Shown one piece after another: positions 25,790 to 32,735 of a stretch of DNA of 44,044 bases; the stretch's first letter is position 1, and every line of letters begins with the position of its first letter. Origin of the DNA: an uncultured Flavobacteriaceae bacterium (GTDB taxonomy: Bacteria > Bacteroidota > Bacteroidia > Flavobacteriales > Flavobacteriaceae); contig CALLVX010000126.1 in the NCBI GenBank assembly GCA_938010765.1, forward strand, positions 1-44,044, written 5' to 3'. Under the pieces are notes generated by a model, which worked only from the letters and a program-made list of their open reading frames with translations, was not told the DNA's origin and did not search any database. The translations under genes were made by a program, and so were the position numbers.

Positions 25790-27736
25790 ATGAGCAACAA
25801 CACGGAATTTGAAGGAATCGCTTTTGATCTTCCCAAGCATCAGAGCAATGTAATTAAAGTAATCGGCGTCGGGGGGGGTGGTAGCAATGCCATTAACCAT
25901 ATGTTTCAATCTGGTATCAATGGGGTCGACTTCGTCATCCTAAATACCGATTCACAGGCATTGGAGAATAGTTCGGTGCCAAATAAGATACAACTTGGTG
26001 TTTCGCTAACCGAAGGCTTGGGGGCCGGTGCGAACCCAGAAGTAGGAGAACAAGCCGCCATCGAGAGCATGGAGGAAATTAAATCAATGTTGGATACCAC
26101 CACAAAAATGGTGTTCATTACTGCCGGAATGGGCGGGGGAACAGGTACTGGTGCTGCCCCTGTGATTGCGAAACAGGCAAAAGAGATGGATATCCTTACC
26201 GTGGGGATTGTTACCATGCCTTTTCTGTTCGAAGGAAAAATGCGTTGCCAACAAGCGCAATTGGGTATTGAAAAGTTGCGTTCAAATGTTGACTCATTAA
26301 TAGTAATCAATAATAACAAGCTTCGCGAGGTATACGGAAATCTTGGTTTCAAAGCCGGCTTTTCAAAAGCGGACGAGGTCTTAGCAACTGCCGCAAAGGG
26401 TATTGCCGAAGTAATTACCCATCACTATACACAGAATATTGACCTTAGGGATGCCAAAACTGTACTTTCAAATAGTGGTACGGCAATTATGGGGTCCTCA
26501 ATTGCTACAGGTTCCGCTAGGGCCAACGAGGCGATTATGAAGGCCTTGGATTCGCCCTTGTTGAATGATAATAAGATTGCAGGAGCCAAAAACGTTTTAT
26601 TGCTCATTGTTTCAGGTTCGCAAGAGATTACTATCGATGAAATTGGTGAAATCAATGATCATATTCAAGTAGAAGCAGGCCATGGAGCCAATATTATCAT
26701 GGGTGTGGGAGAAGATGAAGATTTGGGAGAATCGATTGCTGTAACCGTGATTGCTACGGGGTTTAATGTTGATCAACAAGATGATATCGTAAATACCGAG
26801 TCGAAGAAAATTATTCATACACTCGAAGATGAGCAGCGTGCTGTACAAAATTTAAGTGCAACGGGTACAGGTACTGTGGTGCATCAATTGGTCGAAGAAC
26901 CAGAAGTACAAACGATGGAGGAGCCTACGGTAAAATACGTATTGGAAGAAGATGAAGAATTGGGGATGGATTTGATTCCGACCAACAATTACATCAAGAA
27001 TTTTAATGTTTTTTACGAAGAGGTAATCGAGGAGGTAGTAAAGGTCGAGGTACAGGAAGATGATTTTATTATCATCGATTCTACCAATGTGCTCAATGAT
27101 ATTGAAGTGATTGATCCAGAGGAAGTGGTCGCAAGTAAAGAAGAAGATCAGTTTGCGATTAGTTTTGATATGCCTTTGGCAAAAAATGAGAATCATGAGG
27201 AACCAGAAAATGTGGTCACCTTTAGTTTGGATGAAGAGGTAAAAGACATCAACGTAAAAGATCATGTAGAGGTTATTCCGGTATTGGAGTATAACAAGAA
27301 CGGGGAAACACGCTACAGCTTGGATGATTATATGGAGCTGGAAAACCAGCTTACCGGAGCCAAATCTAAAGCAGAGGAGTTCGAACCTAAAATTGTAGAG
27401 GAAGAGTTGGTTTTCGAAAAGAAAACCATGGAAGTTGTTGATACGGCCGAGACGGCCGCAGAAGAAGTGGACCCGATGGATAGTCCTATTGAGGCTTTGT
27501 TAAAAGAAAGAGCGGATGAGCGTAGAAAGAAGTTAAAAGACTTTAACTACAAATTTCAAAATAACATCAACAGTATCGAAGAGATAGAGAAAGAACCTGC
27601 CTATAAAAGACAGGGAGTTGATTTAAGCGAGAAACCAAGAGAGAACAAGGTTTCCAGAACTACCTTGAGCGAAGATAGCAATGATGATATCCAATTGCGT
27701 TCTAACAATTCGTTCTTGCATGATAACGTGGATTAG
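25790..27736 (+). CDS. ftsZ: Cell division protein FtsZ (long form)
   Basis: FtsZ is the tubulin-like GTPase that forms the division ring. The GTPase core occupies about residues 1-330, with GVGGGGSNA near residue 26 and the tubulin signature GGGTGTG at 115-121. The protein is 648 residues long, against about 380-400 for E. coli, because of an acidic Glu/Asp/Val-rich linker of about 300 residues. It ends in a conserved-looking peptide (RSNNSFLHDNVD) that is the likely partner-binding tail. An intrinsic terminator follows 24 bases after the stop. Confidence 0.96.
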   Translation: MSNNTEFEGIAFDLPKHQSNVIKVIGVGGGGSNAINHMFQSGINGVDFVILNTDSQALENSSVPNKIQLGVSLTEGLGAGANPEVGEQAAIESMEEIKSMLDTTTKMVFITAGMGGGTGTGAAPVIAKQAKEMDILTVGIVTMPFLFEGKMRCQQAQLGIEKLRSNVDSLIVINNNKLREVYGNLGFKAGFSKADEVLATAAKGIAEVITHHYTQNIDLRDAKTVLSNSGTAIMGSSIATGSARANEAIMKALDSPLLNDNKIAGAKNVLLLIVSGSQEITIDEIGEINDHIQVEAGHGANIIMGVGEDEDLGESIAVTVIATGFNVDQQDDIVNTESKKIIHTLEDEQRAVQNLSATGTGTVVHQLVEEPEVQTMEEPTVKYVLEEDEELGMDLIPTNNYIKNFNVFYEEVIEEVVKVEVQEDDFIIIDSTNVLNDIEVIDPEEVVASKEEDQFAISFDMPLAKNENHEEPENVVTFSLDEEVKDINVKDHVEVIPVLEYNKNGETRYSLDDYMELENQLTGAKSKAEEFEPKIVEEELVFEKKTMEVVDTAETAAEEVDPMDSPIEALLKERADERRKKLKDFNYKFQNNINSIEEIEKEPAYKRQGVDLSEKPRENKVSRTTLSEDSNDDIQLRSNNSFLHDNVD

Positions 27737-27759
27737 CTAAAAGTTCCTCATAAATTTTG

Positions 27760-27788
27760 AACCCCGACTGCAAGTGTTGGGGTTTTTT
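27760..27788 (+). terminator. Intrinsic terminator after ftsZ
   Basis: AACCCCGAC (27760-27768) pairs with GTTGGGGTT (27776-27784) with one G-U pair and a 7-base loop, followed by a T run to 27788. It closes the dcw operon. Confidence 0.88.
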
Positions 27789-27845
27789 ATGGCATTAAAA
27801 GATGATTTTTTGGCTGTTGATTAAAGAGTTTAAGGGAGTTCTTTA

Positions 27846-27853
27846 TATATTCG
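27846..27853 (+). promoter_or_regulatory. Weak -7-like element before the YqeY gene
   Basis: TATATTCG matches TAnnTTTG except for one base and lies 18 bases before the next start codon. It follows the ftsZ terminator, so a promoter is needed about here. Confidence 0.3.
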
Positions 27854-27871
27854 CAGTCCAATTAAAAAACG

Positions 27872-28321
27872 ATGGGCTTACAAGACAAAGTAATGGAACA
27901 AATGAAGACTGCGATGAAGGCTAAGGACAAGGTTGCCTTAGAATCGTTGCGGGCTATTAAATCTGCTCTATTATTGGCCCAAACAGATGGCAGTGCAGGA
28001 GATGGCCTGTCGGAAACCGATGAGGTTAAGTTGGTTCAAAAGTTGGTAAAACAACGAAAAGATAGTGCCGCTATTTTTATAGAGCAAGGGCGCAATGATT
28101 TGGCAGAACCAGAATTAGCGCAGGTAGCGATTATTGAACAATTTTTGCCTACCCAACTAGGAGAGGCCGAAATTGAGAAAGCTGTGATAGCTGTAATTGA
28201 GGCTACAGGTGCAGCAGGTATGAAAGATATGGGCAAAGTTATGGGAATGGTCTCCAAACAATTGGTTGGCCAAGCCGATGGGAAGACCATATCGAATATT
28301 GTAAAAAGTAAACTAGCATAA
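27872..28321 (+). CDS. GatB/YqeY domain protein
   Basis: The 149-residue protein is a stand-alone YqeY domain, related to the tail of GatB, the tRNA amidotransferase subunit that contacts tRNA. The cellular role of the stand-alone form is not established. Typical pattern is present throughout: LRAIKSALL, VKQRKDSAAIF, EQFLPTQL and the C-terminal MGKVMGMVSKQLVGQADGKTISNIVKSKL. It commonly follows ftsZ in flavobacteria. Confidence 0.92.
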   Translation: MGLQDKVMEQMKTAMKAKDKVALESLRAIKSALLLAQTDGSAGDGLSETDEVKLVQKLVKQRKDSAAIFIEQGRNDLAEPELAQVAIIEQFLPTQLGEAEIEKAVIAVIEATGAAGMKDMGKVMGMVSKQLVGQADGKTISNIVKSKLA

Positions 28322-28380
28322 TATTGACAGCGTGGTGCCCCGAAAAATCGGAATAATGGAGCGCATCAAATAGTAATGAC

Positions 28381-28454
28381 GGCCGCGTGGCGCAACTGAA
28401 TAGCGCATCAGATTTCGGCTCTGAGGGTTGGGGGTTTGAATCCCTCCGCGGTCA
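28381..28454 (+). tRNA. tRNA-Arg (anticodon UCG)
   Basis: The 74 bases fold as a complete cloverleaf. The acceptor stem is GGCCGCG/CGCGGTC with one G-U pair, the D arm is closed by GCGC, and the anticodon stem TCAGA/TCTGA holds the loop TTTCGGC, giving anticodon TCG at 28415-28417. The T arm is GGGGG-TTTGAAT-CCCTC and the discriminator base is A. The CCA end is not encoded. It should read CGN arginine codons, chiefly CGA. Confidence 0.95.
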
Positions 28455-28465
28455 CTACAAGCAGA

Positions 28466-28493
28466 AAACCATGCCTTTTAGGCGTGGTTTTTT
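28466..28493 (+). terminator. Intrinsic terminator after tRNA-Arg
   Basis: AAACCATGCC (28466-28475) pairs with GGCGTGGTTT (28481-28490) with one G-U pair around TTTTA, followed by more T. It lies 11 bases beyond the tRNA. Confidence 0.85.
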
Positions 28494-28500
28494 GTTTTGC

Positions 28501-28671
28501 GGAAAAATCATGGTGATAACCTTGAAGTTTTGGAGCAAAACAAAGAACCAGGGCGTTGGCCTTTTTCCTCAGTATCCGCAGGCCGACTCATTCCTCATAT
28601 CTGATAGTAAAGAAAAAGTAACTGCTCAAGCAGTTTTAAAACATTATCAGACTATACATTCAAAAGACTAA
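28501..28671 (+). other. Unidentified open frame behind the tRNA, possibly a gene remnant
   Basis: The open frame that starts inside the tRNA continues to a TAA at 28669-28671. Its last 50 or so codons look protein-like (QYPQADSFLISDSKEKV, then AQAVLKHYQTIHSKD). No sensible start or family is seen, and the 5' part crosses the tRNA and its terminator. I treat the 3' part as a possible decayed gene end. From 28672 to about 28815 I see nothing. Confidence 0.25.
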
Positions 28672-28940
28672 TCTTTTATCTTTTTTGATTTGTTCCTGTT
28701 TCAAATGGGGCTCTAGAATAGAATGGTTTAAAGAACTTTTCTATGCTTCTTGTAGCTTGAAAAAACTCGAAAGTAATAAGCTTCACCGACCAGGGGTGCT
28801 ATTAGGATTTGCAAAATCAACAACCTAACCAACTGTTATTTTTTTGCAAGTATTTTGGTTGATTTGTGTTTTTACACTATTTTATGTGTATAAAATCCTT
28901 CAATATAGCATAAAAAATTCCTTCCTTCTTGTTTTTTTCA

Positions 28941-28972
28941 TACATTAAAAATGTAATCGTTTTGCACAAAAG
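28941..28972 (+). promoter_or_regulatory. Conserved inverted repeats before precursor 1
   Basis: TACAT (28941-28945) and ATGTA (28951-28955) form an inverted repeat. GTTTTGCACAAAAG (28959-28972) is a near-palindrome. Both are kept in the same order before the second precursor although the flanking bases have drifted, so they are candidate regulator-binding or promoter sites. Confidence 0.4.
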
Positions 28973-29004
28973 ATTATAAATGTTAACCCTTTAAAATCAT
29001 TATT

Positions 29005-29193
29005 ATGAAAAAAAATTTAATCTCGAATTTAAAGAAGGAACTGGATGTATTGTCCAGCGAAGAAAAAAACGCTCTTGAAGGTGGTGCATCTTCTAGAAGA
29101 GGATTTGTTTACGGTGACGGATGTTGTCGCCCTTGGTTTGGACAGCCTCCAATTAACTGTAACTACCCTACAGGATATTCAGGTCCTTGTTAA
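29005..29193 (+). CDS. Gly-Gly-leader RiPP precursor peptide 1
   Basis: The 62-residue peptide has a hydrophilic helical leader (MKKNLISNLKKELDVLSSEE) ending in EGG at 25-27, the usual cut site of C39 peptidases and the pattern of Bacteroidota natural-product leaders (LSxEExxxxxGG). The core is residues 28-62 with Cys40, Cys41, Cys52 and Cys62 and many Gly, Pro and aromatic residues. I predict a ribosomally made, modified peptide; no homologue of the core is known to me. It is almost identical in its leader to the peptide at 29762. A hairpin follows the stop. Confidence 0.8.
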   Translation: MKKNLISNLKKELDVLSSEEKNALEGGASSRRGFVYGDGCCRPWFGQPPINCNYPTGYSGPC

Positions 29194-29219
29194 AAGACGA
29201 TTTTTCAAATTTATACTAA

Positions 29220-29257
29220 AAAAGTATCGAAGAGGTTCACTTTTCTTTGATACTTTT
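29220..29257 (+). terminator. Hairpin after precursor 1 (terminator/attenuator)
   Basis: AAAAGTATCGAAGA (29220-29233) pairs with TCTTTGATACTTTT (29244-29257), 14 pairs with one G-U and a 10-base loop. The 3' arm ends in T4 and T-rich sequence follows. It would end part of the transcripts behind the precursor. Confidence 0.65.
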
Positions 29258-29282
29258 ATTTCTTCAAATATCCCGGTATGTT

Positions 29283-29581
29283 GTAAAAATCGTACAAGAC
29301 TTTTGGAGTGTCCCAAGCTTTAAGTCATCTTATTCTATACAAAACCGAAGCTCGGGTGGTTGGCTTAATTCACTTTACAACTGCTTTAGTTGGGCCTATA
29401 GAAGTCTTCAATTTAAGAAATTTTAGAATGAAGTACAATTGGTTAAGGATACAAGAGGAAAAGAGATCTTAATAGATTTATTAGAACCGCCGATATTGAT
29501 TGTCTTAGTAGTTGTGACTCGAATATGTTGTCAATAGAAGAACTTCGCGGAGCTGATAAATACCCAGATTTACGAACTTGA
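29283..29581 (+). pseudogene. Decayed 5' remnant of a DUF6734 (glycosyltransferase-like) gene
   Basis: Translated from 29283 this reads VKIVQDFWSVPSFK and SSGGWLNSLYNCFSWAYRSL, clearly matching the first third of the intact DUF6734 protein at 30040. It lacks a good start, has a TAG at 29424-29426 and a deletion of about 19 bases near 29491 that shifts the frame. It stops at the duplication junction, before the DGD motif. It cannot make a working enzyme. Confidence 0.85.
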
Positions 29582-29699
29582 TAATATAACCAAGTGTTAG
29601 TTTTTGTAGCTATTCTTAAAAATTTGTGTTTTAAATACTTTAAATAGGTGAAAACTGTCATATATGTATAGAAAATACTTTGTTTTATGTATTTTTTCA

Positions 29700-29729
29700 T
29701 ACATTAGGATGTAGTCTTTTGCGCAAAAG
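29700..29729 (+). promoter_or_regulatory. Conserved inverted repeats before precursor 2
   Basis: TACAT (29700-29704) and ATGTA (29709-29713) are followed by CTTTTGCGCAAAAG (29716-29729), a perfect 14-base palindrome. The same two elements precede precursor 1. Confidence 0.45.
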
Positions 29730-29761
29730 GTTGTAGATTTTAACACTTTAAATTATTACTT

Positions 29762-29950
29762 ATGAAGAAAAACTTGATTTCGAACTTGAAAAAAGAGCTG
29801 GATGTTTTATCCAGTGAAGAAAAAAACGCTATTGAAGGTGGTGCATCTTCTAGAAATGGATATGTTTATGGTGACTGTTGTTGTCGCCCTTGGATAGGAC
29901 AGCCTCCTATTAACTGTAACTGGCCTGCAGGATATTATGGTCCTTGCTAG
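29762..29950 (+). CDS. Gly-Gly-leader RiPP precursor peptide 2
   Basis: This 62-residue paralogue of the peptide at 29005 has the same leader except Ile24 for Leu24, with EGG at 25-27. The core (28-62) has five cysteines, at 39, 40, 41, 52 and 62; precursor 1 has Gly at 39. Conserved core elements are CRPW, GQPPINCN and a Cys at the very C-terminus. The odd Cys count leaves one thiol free after two disulfides, which could be modified. It is followed by a perfect hairpin and the DUF6734, LanC-like and VKOR-thioredoxin genes. Confidence 0.82.
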   Translation: MKKNLISNLKKELDVLSSEEKNAIEGGASSRNGYVYGDCCCRPWIGQPPINCNWPAGYYGPC

Positions 29951-29976
29951 AAAGCTATTTTAAAAATTTATATTGA

Positions 29977-30014
29977 AAAAGTATCAAAGAAACCCAGTTC
30001 TCTTTGATACTTTT
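29977..30014 (+). terminator. Hairpin after precursor 2 (terminator/attenuator)
   Basis: AAAAGTATCAAAGA (29977-29990) pairs perfectly over 14 bases with TCTTTGATACTTTT (30001-30014), with a 10-base loop. It sits between the precursor and the modification genes, where partial termination would give much more precursor than enzyme mRNA. Confidence 0.72.
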
Positions 30015-30039
30015 ACTTCTTCAAATACCCCATTATGTT

Positions 30040-30930
30040 TTGAAAATCGTACAAAGCTTTTGGAGTGTCCCAAGCTTTAAGCCATCTCATTCCATACAAA
30101 ATCGAAGCTCGGGAGGTTGGCTTGATTCAGCCTACAACTACTTTAGTTGGGCCTATAGTTGTCTTCAATTTAAAAAATTTTACAACGAAGTAGAATTGGT
30201 TACGGATACGAGAGGAAAAGAGATCTTAATTGATTTATTGGAGCTTCCCTATACCAATTTTACCACACATCTTGATTGTCTTGGTAGTAGTGACCCGGAT
30301 TTATGGGCGATTGGAAAATTACACGCCTATAAGTTACAGGATACACCATTTATCCACGCCGATGGCGATGTGATCATATGGGAGCCATTTTCTTCAAGTT
30401 TAGAAGAATCTGATTTAATTGCGCAAAATGTAGACCAGGACTTCGAATTTTATCACGACACCTTATCGCAAATAGAGACACATTTTACATACATCCCTAA
30501 GGTCATGCCAAAATATCTTGGTAAGAACAATAATGAAGTGTTTTCAATAAATGCGGGAATTATTGGGGGCAGACGAACAGATTTCTTTAAGCACTATGTG
30601 GAGGAGGCGCTTCTTTTTATTCATAAAAATGGTCATCACTTGGATAAGATTAAAAAGGGGAAGTTCAATACCATTTTTGAACAATACCTTTTTGCATGCA
30701 TTGCGAGATCTCAAAATATCAAAGTCAACTATTTTCACAACACACCGGTAAATGACTATACTGAATTTGTGGATATTACGAACATTCCTAAAAAATCAAA
30801 ATACTTTCACCCAGTAGGGCTTTTTAAAAAGGAGGAGCATATTGCCCGAGAATTGGAATACAGGTTCCGAATGGACTATCCTGAGCATTATTTTCATATC
30901 GCCGATTTATTGACAAAAAGGTATATATAA
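30040..30930 (+). CDS. DUF6734 protein, glycosyltransferase-like
   Basis: I recall this pattern (KIVQSFWSVP at the start, SSGGWLDSAYNYFSWAYSCLQ, DTRGKEILIDLLELPY) as the Bacteroidota family DUF6734. The protein has HADGDVIIW (DGD at about 108-110) and FSINAGIIGG (Asn at about 172). Both look like the DxD metal site and acceptor loop of GT-A fold glycosyltransferases, so a sugar-transfer role is inferred, not shown. The best start is a TTG at 30040 (296 residues); the alternative TTG at 30004 lies inside the hairpin arm, and the nearby ATG (30035) is out of frame. The LanC-like gene starts 7 bases after the stop. Confidence 0.75.
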   Translation: MKIVQSFWSVPSFKPSHSIQNRSSGGWLDSAYNYFSWAYSCLQFKKFYNEVELVTDTRGKEILIDLLELPYTNFTTHLDCLGSSDPDLWAIGKLHAYKLQDTPFIHADGDVIIWEPFSSSLEESDLIAQNVDQDFEFYHDTLSQIETHFTYIPKVMPKYLGKNNNEVFSINAGIIGGRRTDFFKHYVEEALLFIHKNGHHLDKIKKGKFNTIFEQYLFACIARSQNIKVNYFHNTPVNDYTEFVDITNIPKKSKYFHPVGLFKKEEHIARELEYRFRMDYPEHYFHIADLLTKRYI

Positions 30931-30937
30931 TTGTATT

Positions 30938-32707
30938 ATGCTCAAAAAAACCAAAGATATCTTAAATGATGATTTAGCCGAGTATGTGATGTCAAACATT
31001 AATGGTTCGGTTAAAGGTGATGACCCTACCATGGTTCATGATTCCGGTATTTATAAAAAAATACACTTTCTACTAAAGTATTATCAAGCATCAAACAGTC
31101 AAGTGTCATTGGACAAGGCCATTTCGTTAACTGAGATGATAGTTCACCTCTGGTGTCAAAACAAATCCTACCATTGTGGTTACCAAGGAGGAAGGGGGCA
31201 AATAACCCAAGTATTGTTACGACTCTATGAACAAACTGGAAATGATTTCTTTTTAGACCATGTAGAAAATGTCTTTCTCCCTCATATAGCATCATTTAAC
31301 AAGTGTTCCCGCAGCTGTAATAATTTTTTTGAAGGTAGGGCGGGAGTACTATTCAATTTGCTGCATTTTTATCAATATAGGAGCGGTAATGAAATTGTGC
31401 CCGAATTGATTTCAGACCTTATCCAGACAATCCTGGGGAACATCATCATTGATCTACAAGGAAACTACCATGTTAGCAATCTTGGTACAAAAAATACCAA
31501 CGGCTTTGGCTTTGGGACGAGCGGAATTGCCTATGTACTTGATGTTATTTCACAGGCCACTAGTCAAGAGTTTTATAAAGATGTTTCTATAAGACTGATT
31601 CATACAGAAGACTTGTACTTCAATAAAACAATCAAAAACTGGATTCATGAACCGGCCAGATTGCACGACTATGAATCGTACGTTCGGAACAAGGAGCGTT
31701 TTAAAGATGGGGAACCAGCACCTGTTTTTCTGGATGATTCGTTCCTGGACACGGGAAAATCAGGAATGTCGTCGGTACGGGAAAAGCTAACAGGGGATCG
31801 CTTGCAGGGAAGTGAAAATATGGAACCTTCCGTGGAAGAGAAATATGAAGACGCCAATAGCACGAAAGCTTACAAAGATGTTATTGATGGAAGAAAAATT
31901 TCAGAATCTGACCTTTGTGAACTTCTAGATTTTCTTTATGAAGATCAATGTGATTTAACCAAGGGTAATTCCTCTTACAGATTTCCGCTGATACCGGCAG
32001 AAGAGGCTAGCATCAGCTTAAACAGTACTCCATCATTCCATCAATTAAATGAACAGTTTTTTAATACACATTATAGCGTTTCTCGGCAATTTTTGAGTAC
32101 GTATTGCCCGTTTCTCCTGGATGAATTCTTTAAATCCCACAATGAACTTGTTCTGGGGGTTTTGGAAACGTATATTTTTGAAAACGGAAAACTTGACAGT
32201 GCAAAAGGTGATTGGATTAAAGAAATACTATCTTTTGAAAGCGTTCTTCTTCGGTTAAAGCATCTTAATGGAAAGGATGCCTTTGAGGAAACAAAGCAGG
32301 TATTCGAATTCGAAAAAGCCTGTGAAATCCTCGAAAAATCGGATGAAGAAATTATAGAAGCTACTTTTACAATACACCCTAAGGTTGTTATTAAAAACCT
32401 ATCAAAACCTTGGATAGATGTGCTGTGGTTCAATCGTCCGTTGGAAGAAATCGTACAGGAAGAAGAAGCACCTGAGATTGCCGTAAAACTGAATTATCGT
32501 CTTTTTGATAAAAATCTCAGTTTTTGCCCCATAACTGGCTTTAACTATATCCTGAATGAATTCAAAGAAAAAACCACGCCTACAGAACTATGTTCTATGA
32601 TTATGTCAGAGGAAGGTATGGAGGATACTGACGCTGAACTGATTCAGCGCATGGTATTGGAGAAAACGAAGCAGCTTATTAAAGGGGGCTTTGTGCTATC
32701 CGTATAA
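30938..32707 (+). CDS. LanC-like N-terminal domain fused to a large unknown domain
   Basis: The 589-residue protein has three Gly-rich helix motifs of the LanC/cyclase toroid in its first 240 residues: HCGYQGGRGQI (79-89), FFEGRAGVL (130-138) and GFGFGTSGIAYVLD (189-202). I cannot see the full Cys-Cys-His zinc set of true lanthionine cyclases. Residues about 240-589 match nothing I know. The final 70 (EFKEKTTPTELCSMIM to KQLIKGGF) resemble a PqqD-like winged helix, the fold that binds RiPP leaders; this is tentative. A role in binding or shaping the precursors is inferred from position between DUF6734 and the VKOR fusion. Confidence 0.65.
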   Translation: MLKKTKDILNDDLAEYVMSNINGSVKGDDPTMVHDSGIYKKIHFLLKYYQASNSQVSLDKAISLTEMIVHLWCQNKSYHCGYQGGRGQITQVLLRLYEQTGNDFFLDHVENVFLPHIASFNKCSRSCNNFFEGRAGVLFNLLHFYQYRSGNEIVPELISDLIQTILGNIIIDLQGNYHVSNLGTKNTNGFGFGTSGIAYVLDVISQATSQEFYKDVSIRLIHTEDLYFNKTIKNWIHEPARLHDYESYVRNKERFKDGEPAPVFLDDSFLDTGKSGMSSVREKLTGDRLQGSENMEPSVEEKYEDANSTKAYKDVIDGRKISESDLCELLDFLYEDQCDLTKGNSSYRFPLIPAEEASISLNSTPSFHQLNEQFFNTHYSVSRQFLSTYCPFLLDEFFKSHNELVLGVLETYIFENGKLDSAKGDWIKEILSFESVLLRLKHLNGKDAFEETKQVFEFEKACEILEKSDEEIIEATFTIHPKVVIKNLSKPWIDVLWFNRPLEEIVQEEEAPEIAVKLNYRLFDKNLSFCPITGFNYILNEFKEKTTPTELCSMIMSEEGMEDTDAELIQRMVLEKTKQLIKGGFVLSV

Positions 32708-32735
32708 TACGACTCAAATTACAAGATAAACAATT

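Larger units (their letters stand above)
28822..29581 (+). repeat. Tandem duplication, copy 1 (promoter, precursor, hairpin, truncated DUF6734)
   Basis: This unit of about 760 bases aligns by eye over its whole length with the sequence starting at about 29583: upstream region, 62-codon precursor, hairpin, and the 5' third of the DUF6734 gene. The junction falls at about 29581. Copy 1 ends where its DUF6734 copy is cut off. Confidence 0.8.
29583..30330 (+). repeat. Tandem duplication, copy 2
   Basis: This is the second copy of the unit at 28822-29581, head to tail, with intact precursor, hairpin and DUF6734 gene. The right limit is the last base region that aligns with copy 1; the gene itself runs on to 30930. 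Confidence 0.8.

Noticed and set aside
28387..28671. 94-codon open frame starting inside the tRNA
   Set aside because: Its first third is tRNA-Arg and its terminator; only the 3' part is kept, as a possible remnant.
29443..29700. 85-codon minus-strand frame across the duplication junction
   Set aside because: It is antisense to the DUF6734 remnant and the second promoter region, with no protein-like pattern.
29005..32707. Class I or II lanthipeptide locus
   Set aside because: Only a partial LanC-like domain is present; no LanB, LanM or LanKC dehydratase is seen and the cores contain few Ser/Thr.
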